27,109 nucleotides of DNA. Source: CAZTYW01 sp964617695. Its GTDB lineage: Bacteria; Chloroflexota; Dehalococcoidia; UBA2247; RBG-13-53-26. This document shows, piece after piece, positions 22,638 to 27,109 of this stretch; the stretch's first letter is position 1, and the number at the start of each line of letters is the position of its first letter. The stretch is from positions 1-27,109 of the forward strand of contig CAZTYW010000025.1 of assembly GCA_964617695.1 (NCBI GenBank), given 5' to 3'. A model generated the notes under the pieces. The model searched no databases and was not told the DNA's origin. It saw only the letters and a list, made by a program, of their open reading frames with translations. The translations under genes were made by a program, and so were the position numbers.

Positions 22638-22666
22638 ATTCTACAGTGATAGTTGATTTGCGTCAA
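22638..22666 (-). promoter_or_regulatory. Promoter of the sigma-4-like regulator gene
   Basis: Minus strand TTGACG (22661-22666, 5/6), exactly 17 bases, TAGAAT (22638-22643, 5/6). Transcription would start near 22631, leaving a leader of about 98 bases to the ATG that contains the hairpin 22547-22564. Confidence 0.6.
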
Positions 22667-22685
22667 ATACACGCAAGCGATACAG

Positions 22686-22931
22686 TCATCCGGTTGGACC
22701 GTTGCCGTCGACATGCTGACTCGGGCGTGCGGGTGCGAGCTGACCTGTCCGGCTCTGAGCGCGGAATGAGGGCTGGTAACGGTAGCGGAGGGCTCGGAAG
22801 ACGAGTAGTAGGAGCGGAGGAGCCAGCAAAGAGGCAAACAACACTGTGGCGAGACTGGCGCCGGCGGCTTCTGCTATCAGGCCGATCACGGTCGCCGAGA
22901 CCGTGTAGAACACTATGTGTTTGGTGAACAT
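22686..22931 (-). CDS. Small membrane protein, two predicted helices
   Basis: From ATG 22931 the frame gives 81 residues with two hydrophobic stretches ('IVFYTVSATVIGLIAEAAG', 'LATVLFASLLAPPLLLLVFR') and a positively charged, Pro-rich tail. The pattern resembles small two-helix proteins beginning 'xKHxVFYxVS', but I assign no family. There is no strong Shine-Dalgarno. Its stop lies 20 bases before the promoter of the sigma-4-like gene, which is read in the same direction. Confidence 0.45.
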   Translation of the reverse strand: MFTKHIVFYTVSATVIGLIAEAAGASLATVLFASLLAPPLLLLVFRALRYRYQPSFRAQSRTGQLAPARPSQHVDGNGPTG

Positions 22932-23130
22932 GTCACGGGCGATGTCGCATTTGGCCCCAAGGGCTCCCGTGCGGCAGCGCCGCCAGATAATACCTCGGCT
23001 GTTTGCGGCGGTCAAGCATTGGCTATGGGCGGCTGGCTCGCACCTTTCCCCGTGATGCATCGGCAGTGTTGGGGTCTCCTACGGTCAGGCGCGGCCGACA
23101 AAGTCCATTAGCAGCCGGGTGGGGCCGGGT

Positions 23131-23154
23131 GCCAGGCGCTCCCGTATGCCTGGC
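23131..23154 (-). terminator. GC-rich hairpin after the ABC exporter genes
   Basis: GCCAGGC (23131-23137) pairs with GCCTGGC (23148-23154) over a ten-base loop and can be extended by G-C pairs with a bulge. It begins 40 bases beyond the permease stop. No T-run follows on the minus strand. The remainder of the gap 22932-23193 shows no gene. Confidence 0.4.
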
Positions 23155-23193
23155 CCGGAGGCATCTGGGTCCCGCAGGTCGCCCACGTACGTC

Positions 23194-24306
23194 CTATGCG
23201 ATTTCCCTCCTGATCGTCAGTGACGCCAGGAGCACGAACACGAGGGCGAATCCGACCAGTATCAGCAGGTTGGACGCCACGGCCCATTCGAGGAGGCTGG
23301 CGCCCTTGATCATTACCTCCCTCACGGCCGCGTTGGCGTAGGTGACAGGCATAAGGTAGGACAGCCAGCGCAGGAACCAGGGCAGGCTCTCCACCGGCCA
23401 GAAAAGACCGCCAAGCAGGGCCTGGGGAAACAGCACCAGCGGCATGAATTGTACTGCCTGAAACTCATTCCGGGCGAAGGTGGACAGGAATATGCCCAGA
23501 TTGACCGCAGTCAGCGCCATGACAATCACTGTCAAGATGACCACGAAGATATTGCCCGCGTGTTGTACCTGAAGCACGTAGACGGTGAAGAGAAGTATCA
23601 CCAGCGACTCCGCCAGGGAGAAAAGGCCGAAGCCCAGCATATAGCCCAGCACAGACTCGGCGCGGCTCAAGGGCGATGCCAGGAGTCGCTCCATTGTCCC
23701 CTGCGTACGCTCGCGAAGGAAGCTGACTGAGGTCAGCAGGAAGACAAACAGGAACGGAATAAGGACAATGAAGGCGGGTGCCAGGTAGTCCAGCGTGCTG
23801 AATGCAGGGCCCCCGTACACAAAGCTGGTCTGAACGTCTATCAGGTGGCTCTCGATCCCCGGCACTTCAGCCAGTGCCTGACGCATTGCCGTGGCTATAC
23901 TGTCCCGGATGTGTCCGGCCACCGAGGGTTGGGAACCCTCCAGCGTCAGACTGACTGCGGGATCGCTCCCCGTAACCAGCCTCTGCGTGAAATCGGGCGG
24001 AAAGATCAGAGCCGCCCGGATTTCGCCTTCCTGCAACAGCCCGTCCACTTCATCACGGCCGAGCGTCGTCAGATTCAGATCGGTATTGTCCTCGAGCGAG
24101 GCGATGATGGAGTCTGCTGCCGACAGGACTGCCACGTCCTCGTTGACTATACCGAGGGTGATGTCGCTGGGCTTGAGTTCTATGAGGTAGCCAACCAGGG
24201 ACAGCACTATTATTGGCACGAAGAACATGAGGGCCAGAGTCCGCCTATCGCGGCGAAACTGGGTGATTATGCGCCTGGCCAGGGCTGCTATCCTAGCCGG
24301 GCTCAC
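23194..24306 (-). CDS. ABC-2 type exporter permease
   Basis: A 370-residue permease of the ABC-2 drug/lipid exporter class. It has an N-terminal helix (about 22-42, 'TLALMFFVPIIVLSLVGYLI') followed by a large extracytoplasmic domain (about 45-175). Then come five more helices from 'FIVLIPFLFVFLLTSVSF' through 'LLILVGFALVFVLLASL'. The segment 'ERTQGTMERLLASPLSRAE' is the family's conserved coupling region. It starts at GTG 24306, overlapping the ATPase gene by 14 bases, so the two form one unit. The substrate cannot be read from sequence; such pairs export drugs, lipids or peptides. Confidence 0.92.
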   Translation of the reverse strand: MSPARIAALARRIITQFRRDRRTLALMFFVPIIVLSLVGYLIELKPSDITLGIVNEDVAVLSAADSIIASLEDNTDLNLTTLGRDEVDGLLQEGEIRAALIFPPDFTQRLVTGSDPAVSLTLEGSQPSVAGHIRDSIATAMRQALAEVPGIESHLIDVQTSFVYGGPAFSTLDYLAPAFIVLIPFLFVFLLTSVSFLRERTQGTMERLLASPLSRAESVLGYMLGFGLFSLAESLVILLFTVYVLQVQHAGNIFVVILTVIVMALTAVNLGIFLSTFARNEFQAVQFMPLVLFPQALLGGLFWPVESLPWFLRWLSYLMPVTYANAAVREVMIKGASLLEWAVASNLLILVGFALVFVLLASLTIRREIA

Positions 24307-25021
24307 TGAACCCTCCGGCGTAGGCCAGGAAGGCGTCCTCGAGGTTGGACGTGCCTGTCCGCTGCCTGAGTTCCTCGGGGCTGCCCTCGGCGAGTATCCG
24401 CCCGTCCCTCATGAGACCCAGGCGGTGGCAGCGCTCGGCTTCATCCATCACGTGGCTGGAGACGATGATGGTCACCCCCTGGTCATTGAGCCTGTGGAAA
24501 TGCTCCCAGAAGGTCACCCGCAACTGAGGATCAATGCCAACCGTGGGCTCGTCCAGGAACAATAGTTCGGGGTGGTGCACCATGGCGCAGGCCAGCGAGG
24601 CCCGCCTTCTCATGCCGCTGCTGAGGGTGGACACGGTGCTGTTGGCCCGCTCTTCCAGGCCCACCAGCTCAAGGGTCTGATGCAGCCGCGAGGGTGAGGT
24701 GATGCCGTATACCCTGGCGAAGAACAGCAGGTTCTCCCATATGGTGAGGTCCTGATAGATGGCCTCGGCCTGGGTCATGTAGCCCACGCGGGATAGCACC
24801 CTCTTGCTCGGCATGGGCTCGCCCAGCACTCTGGCTTCGCCGGACGTGGGCTTGAGCAGCCCTACCAGGAGGCGGATGAGGGTAGTCTTGCCGCAGCCGT
24901 TAGGGCCGAGCAGGCCGTATGTTTCGCCGGCTTGCACTCTGAGGTCCACCCCGTCCACAGCCTTTATGCTGGCGAAATGACGGCTCAGACCACGCGTCTC
25001 GACGACGATGCTGTTGCGCAC
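24293..25021 (-). CDS. ABC exporter ATP-binding protein
   Basis: A 242-residue nucleotide-binding subunit with Walker A GPNGCGKT (39-46), a Q-loop in 'GYMTQAEAIYQDL', signature LSSGM (133-137, in place of LSGGQ), Walker B LLFLDEPT (153-160), D-loop 'GIDPQ' and H-loop His190 ('SSHVMDEAERC'). The C-terminal 'EDAFLAYAGG' is typical of CcmA/NatA-like exporters. The start is GTG 25021 without a strong Shine-Dalgarno, about 95 bases after a promoter with an inverted repeat. The 14-base overlap with the permease indicates coupled translation. Confidence 0.95.
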   Translation of the reverse strand: MRNSIVVETRGLSRHFASIKAVDGVDLRVQAGETYGLLGPNGCGKTTLIRLLVGLLKPTSGEARVLGEPMPSKRVLSRVGYMTQAEAIYQDLTIWENLLFFARVYGITSPSRLHQTLELVGLEERANSTVSTLSSGMRRRASLACAMVHHPELLFLDEPTVGIDPQLRVTFWEHFHRLNDQGVTIIVSSHVMDEAERCHRLGLMRDGRILAEGSPEELRQRTGTSNLEDAFLAYAGGFSEPG

Positions 25022-25121
25022 TTGATTGTGGCGGTATACCAGGCTTCCGTCTTACGGCTTCGTGGCGGGCCGGCCAGGTGCCGGTCGGCAACGCTCCAGG
25101 TGCGTACCCCAGCCCCGACGA

Positions 25122-25150
25122 AGTTTGCACGTTTCGGTGCAAAATGTCAA
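25122..25150 (-). promoter_or_regulatory. Promoter of the ABC exporter with an inverted repeat (operator candidate)
   Basis: Minus strand: perfect -35 TTGACA (25145-25150), 17 bases, CAAACT (25122-25127, weak). The inverted repeat TTTGCAC-CGAAAC-GTGCAAA (25124-25143) fills the space between the boxes and overlaps the -10 region, as repressor sites do. No TetR/MarR-type gene is next to it. Confidence 0.5.
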
Positions 25151-25289
25151 AGGTGGCGGCGATGCTCCCCCTGAGTCCTGGCGGACTCCCCTTGTGCACA
25201 GGAGGCCATGAAACAAAAGTCACATACAGCTCTGCCCGGAACCTGCAACAATCAGGCCAGAGCTTGACTGAAGCGATGGGAGAGGAGCT

Positions 25290-26840
25290 ATGGGCGAAAC
25301 GTTATTGAGGAAACCCAGGCCAGCGGTTGAATTCCCACCGGGACTGGACTGGCTGAATACTGATAGGCCTCTGACGCTTGCCGAACTCAGAGGCAAGGTC
25401 GTCTTGCTGGATTTCTGGACTTACGGCTGCATCAACTGTATGCACGTGGTTCCGGACCTGAAGCGACTGGAAGAGGAATACCCTAGCGAACTGGTGGTGA
25501 TCGGGGTCCACTCGGCCAAGTTCGCCCACGAGTCTGATACCGAAAACATTCGGCAGACTATCTTGCGCTACGGCCTGAAGCATCCGGTTGTGAATGACCA
25601 GGACTTCCTGGTTTGGCGCAGATGGGGAGTTCGGGCCTGGCCGACGGTAATACTTATCGACCCGCAGGGGAACGTGGCTGACTACCACAGCGGGGAGGAC
25701 GTATACGTCCTTCTCAAGCCGGTAATCGAGTCGCTGGTCAGGCGGTTCGACGCAAAAGGCATGTTGGACCGCTCGCCGCTAGAGCGAGGGTTGGAGGTCG
25801 AAGGCGTGCCCGAGAGCGGGCTGTCTTTCCCTGGCAACGTACTCGCCGATGAAGCGGGCGATCGGCTGTTTGTTGCCGACACGAATCACAACAGGATTGT
25901 CATTGCCGACATTGTTGACGGCACAGTGTTGAATGTGATTGGCAGTGGAGGACGCGGTCTGGGGGCCGGGGACTTTCGGATATCCGCCTTTGATCATCCG
26001 CACGGAATGGCCCTTGAGGCGAACGGGCGGATTCTGTACGTGGCGGATACCGGTAACCATGCTGTGCGTCGGGCCGACCTGGTGTTGGGGCGGGTGACTA
26101 CCCTGGTGGGCACTGGCGTCAGGGCGAGCGATTACCCGCCGCGAGGTGGGCTGGCCCCCGATGTCGGCTTGAACTCACCGTGGGACCTGGCTGTAGATGG
26201 CGGTCAGCTATACATTGCCATGGCTGGCTCGCATCAGATTTGGGTCATGGACACCGACAGCAGGCAGATTGGCCCGTTTGCAGGCAGCGGACTTGAGGGG
26301 ACCGATGACGGTCCGCTTGCCATTGCAGACCTGGCTCAACCCAGTGGCCTGACGCTGGATGGTAAGGGCCGCCTGTATTTTGCCGATTCCGAGGGGAGCT
26401 CTATTCGCCAGGCGGAGACTGACTCGAATAGGGGTCGGGTCACTACGCTGGTGGGGAGCGGGACAAGCCTGTTCGAGTTTGGGGACGCTGACGGGACAGG
26501 CAACCGTGCTCGGCTGCAGCACCCCCTGGGGCTGGTCTACTACAAGGGCGTCATATACGTGGCTGATACCTACAACAACAAGATCAAGCGCCTGAATCCG
26601 AAGTCGAGACGCATCACGACTTTTCTGGGGGCTGAGCGTGGCCACCGGGACGGCACCGCCCCGCTGGTCTATGAACCAGGTGGGATCGATGCTGCCGCGG
26701 ACAAGCTATACCTGGCCGATACGAATAACCACTCCGTCCGCGTGGTTGATCTGGCGACCTACACGACTGACACGCTGTGGCTGAAAGGCATCGAGAGGTT
26801 CACTAGCACCTCCGATCGTTCGGGCCTGGTGTCGACCTGA
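25290..26840 (+). CDS. Thioredoxin-NHL repeat protein (NHLRC2-like)
   Basis: A 516-residue fusion resembling NHLRC2. Residues 15-160 form a thioredoxin fold with 'LLDFWTYGCINCMHVVPDL', the redox pair being CINC (47-50), and a cis-Pro in 'RAWPTVILIDPQG'. Residues about 180-500 form an NHL-type beta-propeller with repeated 'LFVADTNHNRIVI', 'LYVADTGNHAVRR', 'LYFADSEGSSIRQ', 'IYVADTYNNKIKR' and 'LYLADTNNHSVRV' blades. No signal peptide is visible, so it should act in the cytoplasm, unlike exported thioredoxins. A scaffold joining redox activity to protein binding is likely; the substrate is unknown. ATG start with AGAGGAG close upstream. Confidence 0.93.
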   Translation: MGETLLRKPRPAVEFPPGLDWLNTDRPLTLAELRGKVVLLDFWTYGCINCMHVVPDLKRLEEEYPSELVVIGVHSAKFAHESDTENIRQTILRYGLKHPVVNDQDFLVWRRWGVRAWPTVILIDPQGNVADYHSGEDVYVLLKPVIESLVRRFDAKGMLDRSPLERGLEVEGVPESGLSFPGNVLADEAGDRLFVADTNHNRIVIADIVDGTVLNVIGSGGRGLGAGDFRISAFDHPHGMALEANGRILYVADTGNHAVRRADLVLGRVTTLVGTGVRASDYPPRGGLAPDVGLNSPWDLAVDGGQLYIAMAGSHQIWVMDTDSRQIGPFAGSGLEGTDDGPLAIADLAQPSGLTLDGKGRLYFADSEGSSIRQAETDSNRGRVTTLVGSGTSLFEFGDADGTGNRARLQHPLGLVYYKGVIYVADTYNNKIKRLNPKSRRITTFLGAERGHRDGTAPLVYEPGGIDAAADKLYLADTNNHSVRVVDLATYTTDTLWLKGIERFTSTSDRSGLVST

Positions 26841-27091
26841 GGGTTGACCGCCCTGGTCAATGTGGGCACGCAATTGTCAGCCTGAACAGGCGTTGATTTC
26901 CTGGCGATTCCCAGACGTTGTTGCGCTTTGACTCAGCCTCATGCTATATTGCGGGCGGGGGCACCGACGGGAGTCGGCGTGCAATGACAAGGCCGCTCAT
27001 GCTATCACCGAGGAGTGTCCCCTTGGTCCCGAGCACATTCTAGCCCCTGCTGCTCAACGCAATTCGGATCGGGCTATGAAGGTGAACTGCG
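26841..27091. other. Region after the NHL gene
   Basis: Just past the stop TTGACC-GCCCT-GGTCAA (26844-26860) forms a short hairpin without a T-run. At 26945-26950 TATATT is a near-consensus -10 box with a weak TTGCGC 18 bases upstream, suitable for the gene starting at 27092. A hairpin with GCACCGAC/GTCGGCGTGC arms (about 26959-26982) follows it. No complete gene is seen. Confidence 0.35.
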
Positions 27092-27109
27092 ATGCCCGAA
27101 CCACTGCTG
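27092..27109 (+). CDS. Start of a gene cut by the window end
   Basis: ATG at 27092 is preceded by AAGGTGA (27079-27085) at six bases and reads M-P-E-P-L-L to the window end. Only six codons are visible, so nothing can be said of the product. The promoter-like boxes upstream at 26921-26950 fit it. Confidence 0.45.

Noticed and set aside
25201..25268. A 19-codon ORF with AGGAGG just upstream
   Set aside because: The spacing of the Shine-Dalgarno to its ATG is only two bases and the frame is very short; no regulatory hallmark was found.
1..27109. CRISPR array, rRNA genes, complete transposase or insertion sequence
   Set aside because: No regularly spaced repeats, rRNA sequence or full transposase/integrase motif was seen in any frame.

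Overview
The window is a stretch of a GC-rich bacterial chromosome with closely packed genes on both strands. The best guess for the host is a Chloroflexota bacterium of the Dehalococcoidia type. The hints are the rplU-rpmA-rpmE-DUF1385 order, a dxs/polyprenyl synthase pair, a SipW-type secreted protein whose signal region ends in a 'GYAHWSK'-like motif, a DUF6544 protein, an ADP-forming acyl-CoA synthetase alpha-type protein and many GTG/TTG starts. This is an inference from gene content and not a phylogeny.

Layout. 1-2035: tRNA-Ala(CGC) on the minus strand, back to back with a ribosomal protein operon (rplU, rpmA, rpmE), a terminator, then a DUF1385 membrane protein. 2032-6782: a minus-strand block reading rpiB, dxs, polyprenyl diphosphate synthase, hisA, hisI, with a good promoter in front of rpiB. 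It combines pentose phosphate, MEP-pathway isoprenoid and histidine genes. 6786-8831: tRNA-Asp(GTC), and 1.77 kb further on a 24-bp copy of its 3' end followed by the tRNA's probable original terminator. Between them lies a poorly coding, partly AT-rich insert with a TPR-like small ORF, a DUF1059 protein, palindromes, an 86-nt strongly foldable element and an HTH reading frame without a start. This looks like the remnant of an element integrated in tRNA-Asp. 8869-12418: a B12-binding-type radical SAM protein, a small unknown protein and a secreted three-repeat protein with a SipW-type signal peptide.

12819-17875: a minus-strand envelope cluster (lipoprotein, RDD membrane protein, two-TM protein, DUF6544 protein) ending in an ADP-forming acyl-CoA synthetase alpha-type protein. 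18207-19427: an AAA+ ATPase resembling Vps4/CdvC with a short helical N-terminus. 19525-21204: a sugar-phosphate-isomerase-like TIM barrel and an alpha/beta hydrolase in one operon. 21463-22931: a regulator-like protein with a sigma-70 region 4-like HTH behind a good promoter, and a small membrane protein. 23194-25150: a drug/lipid-type ABC-2 exporter (ATPase and permease) whose promoter carries an inverted repeat between its boxes. 25290-26840: a thioredoxin-NHL repeat protein like NHLRC2. The last bases contain the likely start of another gene.

The most notable points are the tRNA-Asp insertion remnant with a displaced terminator, the nested inverted-repeat element at 8423-8508, rplU with no ATG/GTG/TTG start (an ATC codon sits at the ideal place), and the operator-like repeat in the ABC promoter. 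I saw no CRISPR array, rRNA, complete transposase or complete integrase.
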